A stretch of DNA of 64,000 bases from Corynebacterium maris DSM 45190 (GTDB taxonomy: Bacteria; Actinomycetota; Actinomycetes; Mycobacteriales; Mycobacteriaceae): positions 2,294,001-2,358,000 of the forward strand of contig NC_021915.1 of the NCBI RefSeq assembly GCF_000442645.1, in the 5' to 3' direction. A program made the position numbers and the translations under genes. Below, one piece after another: positions 51,614 to 64,000 of this stretch. The notes under the pieces are model-generated. The model was not told the origin of the DNA. It searched no databases and worked only from the letters and a program-made list of their open reading frames with translations. The stretch's first letter is position 1. Every line of letters begins with the position of its first letter.

Positions 51614-52368
51614 TAGTTATCCATCCCCGTCAGCGTCGCAAGGATGGTTTCCATCGTCGGTTCCCGCAGCTCGTCGACGACCTGGCCGTCGGCGAGGAAA
51701 ATGACGCGGTCGGCGTAGGACGCCGCCCGCGCGTCGTGTGTGACGATGACGACGGTCTGGTTGTCCTGGTCGACGGCGGTGCGCAAAATGTTGAGGACCT
51801 CGGTGCCGGACTTCGAGTCTAGGTTACCGGTGGGCTCGTCACCGAAGATGATCTCCGGTCGGGAGACCAGCGCCCGGGCGCACGCCACGCGCTGCTGCTG
51901 GCCGCCTGAAAGCTCCGCCGGACGGTGGCTGAGTCGCTCAGCCAGCCCCAGCCGGCTGGTGACCTCGTCGAACCAGTCCGTATCGAGCTTCTGGCCGGCG
52001 ATGTCGCTGGGCAAAGTGATGTTCTCTGCGGCGGTCAGCGTCGGCACCAGGTTGAAGGACTGGAAGATGAACCCCAACCGGTCTCGGCGCAGAGCGGTGA
52101 TCTCCTTGTCCTTCAGCCCCGAGAGGTTCGTGTCGCCGATGTAGGCGTCACCGGAAGTGGCGGCGTCCAGACCCGCCATGGTGTGCATGAGGGTGGATTT
52201 GCCGGAGCCCGACGGGCCCATGATGGCGGTGAACTCGTTACGTCCGAACTCGACGTTGACGTGGTCCAGGGCAATCACGGCGGTGTCTCCGGAGCCGTAG
52301 GCCTTGTGCAGGTCGACGGCACGGGCCGCGGCTTCCCGGGTCGGCGCGGTGCTGGCAGGGTGCGACAT
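51613..52368 (-). CDS. ABC transporter ATP-binding protein
   Basis: 251 aa from ATG 52368. Walker A G-P-S-G-S-G-K-S-T (51-59), signature L-S-G-G-Q-Q-Q-R, Walker B I-I-F-G-D-E-P-T-G and switch V-T-H-D are intact: LolD/MacB-type ATPase coupled to the FtsX-like permease. An in-frame ATG at 52392 would add eight residues; neither start has a strong Shine-Dalgarno. Divergent from ilvD, with about 200 bp between. Confidence 0.93.
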   Translation of the reverse strand: MSHPASTAPTREAAARAVDLHKAYGSGDTAVIALDHVNVEFGRNEFTAIMGPSGSGKSTLMHTMAGLDAATSGDAYIGDTNLSGLKDKEITALRRDRLGFIFQSFNLVPTLTAAENITLPSDIAGQKLDTDWFDEVTSRLGLAERLSHRPAELSGGQQQRVACARALVSRPEIIFGDEPTGNLDSKSGTEVLNILRTAVDQDNQTVVIVTHDARAASYADRVIFLADGQVVDELREPTMETILATLTGMDN

Positions 52369-52569
52369 AGCTGGGGTGGGTTTCCTTAACATCTTCGATG
52401 AGGTTCTGCGGATAAACGCTGCAAAAACAGTTCCGCCGTACTGTACCAACGGTAACCGGCCTACCTGTCAGAAACATCAGGGTACCCCCTGATTTTCCGT
52501 TGCTTTCCGGCGTCGAGGGAATGTGCGGCGGCCCGCACATTTTGTGCGCCGTGTTTCTATAGTGGGCGT

Positions 52570-54273
52570 ATGAGTGAAAACGACCACGTTGACATCAAAC
52601 CGCGTTCCCGCTCAGTCACGGACGGATTGGAGGCCACTGCCTCGCGGGGCATGCTCCGTGCCGTGGGCATGGGCGACGACGACTGGGACAAACCGCAGAT
52701 CGGCGTCGCCTCCTCCTGGAACGAAATCACCCCCTGCAACCTCACCTTGAAGAAACTGGCGGGATTCGCCAAAGACGGCGTCCACATCGCCGGCGGCTAC
52801 CCGCTCGAATTCGGCACGATCTCCGTCTCCGACGGCATCTCCATGGGTCATGAGGGCATGCACTACTCCTTGGTCTCCCGCGAGGTCATCGCGGACTCCG
52901 TGGAGACGGTCATGTCCGCTGAGCGTCTCGACGGCTCCGTGGTGTTGGCCGGCTGCGACAAGTCCATTCCGGGCATGATCATGGCGGCCGTCCGCCTCGA
53001 TTTGTCGTCGGTGTTCCTCTACAACGGTTCGACGATGCCGGGCACCGCCACCTTCGAGGACGGCACGGAGAAGGAAGTCACGCTCATCGACGCCTTCGAG
53101 GGCGTCGGCGCCTGCCGCGCCGGCAAGATGAGCGGGAAAGACCTCGACGCCGTCGAGCGCGCCGTCTGCCCCGGCGAGGGCGCCTGTGGCGGCATGTACA
53201 CAGCCAACACGATGGCCTCCGCCGCAGAGGCCATGGGGCTGTCCCTCCCGGGCTCCGCCGCCCCGCCAGCGATCCACCGCAACCGCACCGAGTACGCCCG
53301 CGCTTCCGGCGAGGCCGTGGTCAATCTCCTGGAGAAGGGCATCACCGCCCGTGACGTCGTCACCCGCGCCTCGCTACTCAACGCCGTCGCCGTGGTCATG
53401 GCCCTCGGCGGCTCCACCAACGCCGTGTTGCACCTGCTGGCCATCGCCAAGGAGGCCGAGGTGGAGCTGACCCTCGACGACTTCAACGCAGTCAGCGACA
53501 AGGTTCCGCACCTGGCCAACGTCAAGCCCTTCGGCGACTACGTCATGAACGACGTGTTCAAGATCGGCGGCATCCCCGTCGTCATGAAGGCGCTTCTCGA
53601 CGCCGGGCTCATCGACGGCGAGTGCCTCACCGTCACGGGCAAGACCGTGGCCGAAAACCTCGAGGGCATCAACCCGCCGGATCCGGACGGCAAGATTCTG
53701 CGCGCCCTCGACAACCCGATCCACGAGAATGGCGGCCTGTCGGTCCTGCGCGGCTCCCTCGCCCCGGAGGGAGCGATCGTCAAGACCGCCGGCTTCGACG
53801 CCGAAGAATTCACGGGCACCGCCCGTGTCTTCGATCGGGAGCAGCCGGCCATGGACGCAGTCCTGGGCGGGGAGCTGAAGGCCGGCGACGTCGTGATCAT
53901 CCGCTACGAAGGACCCAAGGGCGGACCCGGCATGCGCGAGATGTTGGCCATCACCGGCGCGATCAAGGGCGCCGGCATCGGCAAGGATGTCCTGCTGATC
54001 ACCGACGGTCGTTTCTCCGGCGGCTCCACCGGCCTGTGCATTGGCCACGTCGCCCCCGAGGCCGTTGACGGCGGCCCCATCGCCTTCGTCCAGGACGGCG
54101 ACGAGATCACCGTCAACATCCCGAACCGCTCAATCGATTTGCACGTCGACGAGCACGAACTGGCGCAGCGCCGCCACGACTGGGAGGCGCCGGAGAACCC
54201 GCGCCTACGTGGCGTGCTGGGCAAGTACGCCAAGCTGGTGCATTCTTCCGCTGAAGGCGCTGTCTTGTACTAG
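52570..54273 (+). CDS. ilvD: Dihydroxy-acid dehydratase
   Basis: 567 aa. Converts 2,3-dihydroxyisovalerate and its ethyl homologue to the 2-keto acids in Val/Ile synthesis. Cluster cysteines are in T-P-C-N-L, A-G-C-D-K-S-I-P-G-M and G-E-G-A-C-G-G-M-Y; D-G-R-F-S-G-G-S closes the active site. The length fits the shorter [2Fe-2S] group seen in mycobacteria rather than the 610-residue [4Fe-4S] E. coli type. Sugar-acid dehydratases belong to the same superfamily, but the sequence is IlvD-like. A strong terminator follows. Confidence 0.93.
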   Translation: MSENDHVDIKPRSRSVTDGLEATASRGMLRAVGMGDDDWDKPQIGVASSWNEITPCNLTLKKLAGFAKDGVHIAGGYPLEFGTISVSDGISMGHEGMHYSLVSREVIADSVETVMSAERLDGSVVLAGCDKSIPGMIMAAVRLDLSSVFLYNGSTMPGTATFEDGTEKEVTLIDAFEGVGACRAGKMSGKDLDAVERAVCPGEGACGGMYTANTMASAAEAMGLSLPGSAAPPAIHRNRTEYARASGEAVVNLLEKGITARDVVTRASLLNAVAVVMALGGSTNAVLHLLAIAKEAEVELTLDDFNAVSDKVPHLANVKPFGDYVMNDVFKIGGIPVVMKALLDAGLIDGECLTVTGKTVAENLEGINPPDPDGKILRALDNPIHENGGLSVLRGSLAPEGAIVKTAGFDAEEFTGTARVFDREQPAMDAVLGGELKAGDVVIIRYEGPKGGPGMREMLAITGAIKGAGIGKDVLLITDGRFSGGSTGLCIGHVAPEAVDGGPIAFVQDGDEITVNIPNRSIDLHVDEHELAQRRHDWEAPENPRLRGVLGKYAKLVHSSAEGAVLY

Positions 54274-54320
54274 CCGGCGGTTTCCTCGCCCGTTCCGACG
54301 GCGGCACCTCACTGAATGAA

Positions 54321-54351
54321 CCTCCTTGCCCTTTAGGGCAGGGAGGTTTTT
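54321..54351 (+). terminator. ilvD terminator
   Basis: CCTCCTTGCCC (54321-54331) pairs with GGGCAGGGAGG (54336-54346), one mismatch, TTTA loop, followed by five T. Confidence 0.9.
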
Positions 54352-54528
54352 ATGTCGCGGGGCGGGGATAGCTCCTGGGATTAGGCCGTGTCCACGGCAT
54401 GCTGTGTCTCCTTCAGACGGGCATCAAGACTCCTAACGTGGGACACCGCCTCCTGCTACCCCAACACCTACGTTCGACGCCGGCACGGAACGCGACGTCA
54501 AGAGACGCCTTGTTTTCCGGATACAAAA

Positions 54529-54583
54529 AGCCGGTGGCCCGGCCGACGGCAAGAATTCCTTGTCGTCGACCGGGCCACCGGTT
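54529..54583 (-). terminator. rRNA operon terminator
   Basis: A 23-bp stem, 54531-54553 with 54559-54581, with only two wobble-type mismatches and a five-base loop. On the minus strand it is followed by CTTTTTG. It sits about 25 bp after 5S rRNA. The rest of 54352-54528 shows nothing recognisable. Confidence 0.88.
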
Positions 54584-54606
54584 GTTATTTAGTTGTGTTT
54601 TGTTGT

Positions 54607-54725
54607 TGGTCGGCGGTGTCTTACTCTCCCACACCCTCCCGAGTGCAGTACCATCAGCGCAGGTAGGCTTAGCTTCCGGGTTCGAAATGGGACCGGGCGT
54701 TTCCCTACCGCTATCAACCACCGAC
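54607..54725 (-). rRNA. 5S ribosomal RNA
   Basis: About 119 nt. GGTGGTTGATAGCGGTAGGG at the 5' side, the conserved C-C-C-A-T-T-T-C-G-A-A-C-C-C-G-G-A-A-G-C-T-A-A-G core, and GAGAGTAAGACACCGCCGACC at the 3' end. Ends are estimated from stem I pairing. Confidence 0.92.
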
Positions 54726-54892
54726 ACACCCAATCAGAACAACACCACCGCAGCCCTTCCGTACAGGAAGGCCGGTGTGTGTGTCCTGGGCAACCATCCC
54801 CACTGGGGGTGGTGTCGTGTCAGACACTGCATAGTAGACGCGAGTTATGTTTCTCATATCGTTGTTGTTTGTGCGGCAAAACGATCACAAAG

Positions 54893-59905
<5,013 letters not shown>

Positions 59906-60305
59906 ATCTGTCAAAGATTTCAAGCTCGTGAAAAGCCTGTACTCCCAACAAACAACATAAACAACCAGCACACCACCACACGTGGTGGCGTCACTCGTTA
60001 TCCAAAACTTTTACCGACAAAATGTCAGCACAAAACTCACGCCACTTCCTTAACCCTTGACGGGGCACATCAAGGAAGTAGCTCATATGTGAGATTGTCT
60101 CTGCCGGCACCAGCAACACCCACACGATCAACGCGCAGGCCAGCTTTTAAGGATGAGGACTCCGTCACTGGGAGGAGCCCATCACCCGGCACCACCACCA
60201 CACCCCAACCATCAAGGCCAGGACGTGAGGGCAGACACAATCGTCACGACCACCCACCACACCAAAAAGGCACGGCACGTGGCACTAAACAAAAGTACAT
60301 TGGCA

Positions 60306-60330
60306 CACTATTGAGTTCTCACACAACACA
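60306..60330 (-). promoter_or_regulatory. BoxA-like antitermination element in the rrn leader
   Basis: A 25-nt block with 23 of 25 positions shared with the spacer copy at 58075-58099. The minus strand reads TGTTGTGTGAGAACTCAATA, close to the actinobacterial rrn BoxA. Confidence 0.7.
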
Positions 60331-60501
60331 CGCACACACTGCTTTCACGACACCCCCACAAGGTGGGCGCACGGTAGCCGGTGTGGCTTCATTCTTGGTT
60401 TGGTCCGCGACTGTTTTCCTCTCGCCGCTCACCTGCACAGTGCCGGACTCTCTTTCAGAGTCTCACTGTCTGGCGGGGCGCTGTCGGTCTCGCTGACAAG
60501 A

Positions 60502-60530
60502 ATTAAACTTACACACCACACCCCGAACAA
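60502..60530 (-). promoter_or_regulatory. rRNA promoter P1
   Basis: On the minus strand TTGTTC (60525-60530), a 17-bp spacer and TTTAAT (60502-60507). Transcription start is expected near 60495, about 590 bp before mature 16S. Confidence 0.6.
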
Positions 60531-60693
60531 CACAAATCGCCAGCTCAACACACTAAAAACACGCCCACACAACCACGCTTACAACGCCCTAGCACGAACC
60601 AACCACTCACGCAGCCGATTTACGCACCCCAAAAACAGACCATAACCAGGTGAAATGCAAAGACATAGCACTTCGCCTTCCCTGATCACCCAC

Positions 60694-60726
60694 TAAAAAC
60701 GCCCCAACCACATGGTTGGGGCGTTA
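60694..60726 (-). terminator. murA terminator
   Basis: AACGCCCCAACC (60698-60709) pairs perfectly with GGTTGGGGCGTT (60714-60725) around CATG, and the minus strand continues into TTTTTAGTG. It stops murA transcripts before the rRNA promoter. Confidence 0.9.
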
Positions 60727-60734
60727 GCTGCGAA

Positions 60735-61997
60735 TCACGGCTCTACCTGGACTCTTTCGATGTCCGCACCGAGTCTCTGCAGGTTCTCCACGAAGTTCGG
60801 GTACCCGCGGTCGATGTGGAATACGTCGTGAACCGTCGTCTGGTCGTCAGCGACGAGGCCGGCGAGCACCAGCCCGGCGCCCGCACGAATGTCGGAGCTC
60901 CAGACGCCCGTGGAGGAAAGTTGTTCGATGCCGCGGATCACTACATGGTGGCCGTCGACGGTGGCGTCCGCCCCCAGTCGCTGCATCTCATCGACGAAAC
61001 GGAACCGCGACTCAAAAACGTTCTCCGTGATGACGCTGGTTCCCTCGGCAATGGTGGAGATGCCGATCGCCATCGGCTGCAAGTCTGTGGGGAAACCGGG
61101 GAAAGGCAGGGTCTGGTAATCGACTGCCGTCGGCCGCCCATCCATCCGCACCCGGAATCCACTCTCGTAGGTCTCCACGTCGGCCCCGGCAAACTTGATC
61201 TTCTCCAGCGCAAGGTGCAGATGACGTGGAGCGATTCCGGCGACGGTGATGTCGCCGCGGGTCATCGCCGCCGCGTAGGCCCATGTGCCGGCGACGATGC
61301 GGTCACCGATGACTTCGTGCTCCGTGGGCTCGAGTTTGTCCACTCCGTCGATCGTGATCGTGGAGGTGCCGGCGCCGTCGATCTGCGCCCCCATGGAGAT
61401 GAGCATGTCGCAGAGGTCGATGATCTCCGGCTCACGGGCGGCGTTGTCCAGCACCGTGCGCCCCTTGGCCAGGACTGCGGCAGTGAGGATGTTTTCTGTG
61501 GCGCCGACGGAGGGGAAGTCGAGTCGGATCTTTGCGCCCCGCAGCTCATCTACCTCTGCAACCACCGCACCGTGCTGAATGCGGGTGGTCGCCCCGAGTT
61601 TTTCCAACCCAGTCTGATGCATGTCCAGGGGGCGGGAGCCAATGGCGTCGCCACCGGGCAATGCCACGACCGCTCGACCGCACCGTGCAGTCAGTGGGCC
61701 GAGGACCGCGACAGAGGCCCGGAACTGACGGACGGCGTCGAAGTCTGCGTCGGCCTTCAGTTCGGCGGGAGTGGTGATGGTGACCGTCGGGCCGTCGATC
61801 TGGACGACGCAGCCGAGCCCCTCCAGCACGCTCCGCATGTACGGGACGTCGAGGATCTCAGGGCAGTTGGTCAGCGTCGTGGTGCCTTCGGCCAACAAAG
61901 CCGCAGCCATGAGCTTAAGGACACTGTTCTTGGCTCCGTCCACGCGCACCGAACCGGCCAGTCGGGCGCCACCGGCTACTTGAAATGTTTCCTTCAC
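60735..61997 (-). CDS. murA: UDP-N-acetylglucosamine 1-carboxyvinyltransferase, Asp117 form
   Basis: 420 aa. First committed step of peptidoglycan synthesis: transfers enolpyruvate from PEP to UDP-GlcNAc. K-N-S near residue 23 and R-A-S-V-A-V-L-G-P-L-x-A-R are conserved. The catalytic loop reads L-P-G-G-D-A-I-G-S-R-P-L-D: Asp117 replaces the Cys attacked by fosfomycin, as in mycobacterial MurA. Enzyme activity is normally kept with Asp, and resistance to fosfomycin follows. Its gene is followed by a terminator and then the rRNA operon. Confidence 0.96.
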   Translation of the reverse strand: MKETFQVAGGARLAGSVRVDGAKNSVLKLMAAALLAEGTTTLTNCPEILDVPYMRSVLEGLGCVVQIDGPTVTITTPAELKADADFDAVRQFRASVAVLGPLTARCGRAVVALPGGDAIGSRPLDMHQTGLEKLGATTRIQHGAVVAEVDELRGAKIRLDFPSVGATENILTAAVLAKGRTVLDNAAREPEIIDLCDMLISMGAQIDGAGTSTITIDGVDKLEPTEHEVIGDRIVAGTWAYAAAMTRGDITVAGIAPRHLHLALEKIKFAGADVETYESGFRVRMDGRPTAVDYQTLPFPGFPTDLQPMAIGISTIAEGTSVITENVFESRFRFVDEMQRLGADATVDGHHVVIRGIEQLSSTGVWSSDIRAGAGLVLAGLVADDQTTVHDVFHIDRGYPNFVENLQRLGADIERVQVEP

Positions 61998-62017
61998 ACT
62001 TCAAACAGTAGTCATAC

Positions 62018-62857
62018 TTAGGGCAGTGCGCCGATACGCCGTGCCGCGTTCACGGCTTCATATCGGGTGTGAGCGCCGAGTTTGCGCATCACAGAGCGCA
62101 GGTAGGACTTCACCGTCTCTGCGCCGATGCCCATCTCCTCAGCCGCCTCGACGTTCGTGTGCCCCAGCGCGACGCAGGAGAGGACGTCGAGCTCTCGTGC
62201 AGAAAGTTTCGTGGACTGCTTGACCCGAACCGGGCTGACCATCTGATCACAGAGGGATTCCAGCTCTTTGCGCAGCGAATCATCCTCCACCCGGTTGGCG
62301 AGCATGCGCAACTTCGAATGGGTGGCGCGCACCTGTTCCCATTCAGCGCTGTTCATGACCCGGCCGGACTTCGCGGCCCCCTTGCCTCCGTCGACGCGAC
62401 GCAGCGCCGAGTTGATGGCGAGATCCTGTTCCAGAGAACGGGCGGTCATGGCGACCTCTTCGATCACCTTGTCTCCGAGACGTACGGGCGAGTGGACGCC
62501 GGCGTACAAGACGCCCCGGATTTCCCGCTGGACGATGACCGGCACAGCGACGATGGAGTGCAGACCCTCTTCTTGAATAGCGCGGTCATGCTCGTGGCTG
62601 ATGACGTTGGCCCTGGTGTAGTCGGAGACGCCCACCGCACGACGGGTGGTCACCACCCGCCCGCCGACTCCGGTGCCCTGGTCGATGAACATGTTCTGCA
62701 GGGTGGGGGTGCGCAGTCCGATCCATTGAGTGATCTGAATGCGGTTGTCTGAATGGAGCGTTCCGTACATCGTCACCGGAATTCCGGTAGCTGTCTTCAG
62801 TGAGGTCAAGGCTGCGCGGATCGCGTCATCGTCGTCCTTGATGCGTTGGGACTCCAT
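62018..62857 (-). CDS. ramA: LuxR-type regulator of acetate metabolism RamA
   Basis: 279 aa. An N-terminal GAF-like sensor domain (about 15-165: G-T-G-V-G-G-R-V-V-T-T-R-R, I-V-A-V-P-V-I-V-Q-R-E-I-R-G-V-L-Y) and a C-terminal LuxR helix-turn-helix (L-S-A-R-E-L-D-V-L-S-C-V-A-L-G-H-T-N-V-E-A-A-E-E-M). In C. glutamicum RamA lies beside cysK and controls acetate, ethanol and many central carbon genes. GGAGAGACG is just upstream of the ATG. G-runs fitting the RamA motif lie in its own upstream region. Confidence 0.92.
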   Translation of the reverse strand: MESQRIKDDDDAIRAALTSLKTATGIPVTMYGTLHSDNRIQITQWIGLRTPTLQNMFIDQGTGVGGRVVTTRRAVGVSDYTRANVISHEHDRAIQEEGLHSIVAVPVIVQREIRGVLYAGVHSPVRLGDKVIEEVAMTARSLEQDLAINSALRRVDGGKGAAKSGRVMNSAEWEQVRATHSKLRMLANRVEDDSLRKELESLCDQMVSPVRVKQSTKLSARELDVLSCVALGHTNVEAAEEMGIGAETVKSYLRSVMRKLGAHTRYEAVNAARRIGALP

Positions 62858-63347
62858 CGTCTCTCCTTGGAAATACCCCGATCAGGTGCACCCGAAGGGG
62901 CAACGGACACGGGCTTAATATTGCTTCAATTGGGTATCGTAACCGCATTTTCGGGGGTAATAAAACCTGACCCCACTCCACCGCTCTCGCCCTCACCTCA
63001 CCCAGTGGCGCACAAAGGTTCAGTTTCCGGGGAAAAGAACCGCTCCTGCGCCGAACACGAGAGGATATATGAGAGTACTTATGCTAAGGGTCGTGTCGCC
63101 GCGCAAGCCTTACGCCCTCACACCACTCAAGCTCGCCCCACGTAACAGATGATTTTTAGGGCTCTATCAGAAATCTGCCAGGTCGAAACCATGCAAAACA
63201 TTTCAGTCTAGTTGGATCATACCAAGCGGTCTAGTAAACTTGTGTATCATGGCACGCAATGGTCGAGCCGTACATCGCCGCGCCGACCTATCATTGCGCG
63301 ACCGAACCGAATATAAATCAACTTTCGTCTCCCGAAGGAGTACATCG
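62858..63347. promoter_or_regulatory. ramA-cysK intergenic region
   Basis: 490 bp. On the ramA side two runs fit the recalled RamA motif (A/C)G4-6(T/C): AGGGGC (62896-62901) and CGGGGGT (62952-62958), compatible with autoregulation. On the cysK side GTCTAG occurs twice (63206-63211, 63229-63234) ahead of a TATCAT -10 (63245-63250), which implies a cysK leader of about 90 nt with AAGGAG before the ATG. No gene is credible in between. Confidence 0.55.
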
Positions 63348-64000
63348 ATGGCAAAGATCTACGAGAACATCTTGGACACCATTGGCGGCACCCCGCTGGT
63401 CAAGGTCAACGGCCTGGCCAAGGACGTCAATGCCACGATTCTGGGCAAGCTCGAGTTCTTCAACCCCGCTAATTCTGTCAAGGACCGCATCGGCATGGCC
63501 ATTGTCGACGCAGCCGAGGAGTCCGGCGACCTGAAGCCGGGCGGCACCATCATCGAAGCGACGTCCGGCAACACCGGCATCGCCCTGGCCCTGGTCGGCG
63601 CTGCCCGTGGCTACAACGTCGTACTGACCATGCCCGAGACCATGTCCAATGAGCGCCGTGTCCTGCTGCGCGCCTACGGCGCAGAGATCGTCCTGACCCC
63701 GGGCTCCGCCGGCATGCAGGGCGCCGTGGACAAGGCCAACGAGATCGCCGCCGAGCGCGAAAACTCTGTCCTGGCCTCCCAGTTCGCCAACCAGGCGAAC
63801 CCGCGCATCCACTACAACACCACCGGCCCGGAGCTGTGGAACGACACCGACGGCAAGATCGACATCCTCGTCGCGGGCGTCGGCACCGGCGGCACGATTT
63901 CCGGCGCCGGCAAGTACCTGAAGGAGCAGAACCCGGAGATCAAGACGATCGCCGTCGAGCCGACCGCGTCTCCGCTGCTGTCCGAGGGCAAGGCCGGCGC
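63348..64000 (+). CDS. cysK: Cysteine synthase A (O-acetylserine sulfhydrylase), partial
   Basis: The first 217 residues are present; the rest is beyond the window. PLP enzyme making L-cysteine from O-acetylserine and sulfide. T-I-G-G-T-P-L-V at the start, N-P-A-N-S-V-K-D-R with the PLP Lys (about residue 43), T-S-G-N-T-G-I-A and G-T-G-G-T-I-S-G are diagnostic of CysK. CGAAGGAG precedes the ATG at 63348. Likely controlled by sulfur regulators (McbR/CysR in C. glutamicum); operators are not proven here. Confidence 0.96.
   Translation, partial: MAKIYENILDTIGGTPLVKVNGLAKDVNATILGKLEFFNPANSVKDRIGMAIVDAAEESGDLKPGGTIIEATSGNTGIALALVGAARGYNVVLTMPETMSNERRVLLRAYGAEIVLTPGSAGMQGAVDKANEIAAERENSVLASQFANQANPRIHYNTTGPELWNDTDGKIDILVAGVGTGGTISGAGKYLKEQNPEIKTIAVEPTASPLLSEGKAG

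Larger units (their letters stand above)
59906..60693 (-). other. rRNA operon leader and promoter region
   Basis: About 790 bp with no gene. From 60530 down: promoter P1 (60502-60530), a stem GACTCT/AGAGTC near 60450, the BoxA-like element (60306-60330), and low-complexity CA-rich sequence up to 16S. The stretch 60531-60693 shows no second promoter that I can support. Confidence 0.7.

Noticed and set aside
62846..63145. 99-codon frame between ramA and cysK
   Set aside because: Begins inside ramA on the opposite strand and has no recognisable domain; the region looks regulatory.

Overview
This window is a high-GC chromosomal segment of a Corynebacterium-type actinobacterium. The evidence is a giant single-chain type I fatty acid synthase next to acpS and a FasR-like TetR gene, a ramA/cysK pair, an NrdHIE ribonucleotide reductase cluster, and many small actinobacterial families (DUF2017, DUF3618, DUF3817). 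From memory of family neighbourhoods, the gene order follows the C. glutamicum block from gntK/pncA/bcp/fasR/acpS/fas through serB/ctaD/gntR1/nrdE to pgm/ramA/cysK. The species cannot be fixed from the sequence alone. No CRISPR array, prophage or intact insertion sequence was seen.

Layout. 1-1.3 kb: two related lipoprotein genes (minus), the first cut by the window edge. 1.5-7.3 kb: a hexuronate cluster (uxaC, a uxuB-like reductase, a GPH-type sugar symporter fused to a cytidylate-kinase-like domain), then gntK behind a GntR1-like operator. 7.3-10 kb: Mop-domain protein, pncA, DUF3618, bcp, fasR-like and acpS. 10.1-11.3 kb: a frameshifted hypothetical gene with a near-identical 19-nt direct repeat at both ends. 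11.5-20.4 kb: fas. 20.7-27.9 kb: tRNA-Leu, two membrane proteins, the rdgB-rph-metallohydrolase-murI cluster, marR, rhomboid, a P1/DmpA peptidase and DUF2017. 28-36.6 kb: clpS, pncB, dinG-like helicase, a Crp/Fnr regulator, a Pth2-like protein, serB and ctaD. 37-41.5 kb: gntR1-like gene, nrdE, nrdI, nrdH with paired NrdR-type boxes, and a cysteine-free rpmJ. 41.6-49 kb: sugar porter, nadE, fructosamine kinase family, two identical tRNA-Ala genes, a thiol-redox protein plus a MauE/DoxX partner, pgm, and a crcB pair. 49-54.3 kb: an ABC exporter and ilvD. 54.6-60.5 kb: a full rRNA operon on the minus strand (16S-23S-5S). 60.7-64 kb: murA, ramA and the start of cysK.

Functional threads. Gluconate/hexuronate use: the gntK operator matches the motif I recall for C. 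glutamicum GntR1, and a GntR1-like gene lies 30 kb away. Fatty acid synthesis: FasR regulator, AcpS activator and FAS-I. NAD metabolism: pncA, pncB and nadE. DNA precursors: nrdHIE, with no nrdF in the window. Central carbon control: RamA. Cell wall precursors: MurA with Asp in place of the catalytic Cys, and MurI.

Start codons were chosen from Shine-Dalgarno spacing, family N-termini or leaderless -10 placement. Alternatives are stated where the choice is close. rRNA ends are approximate to about 10 nt.
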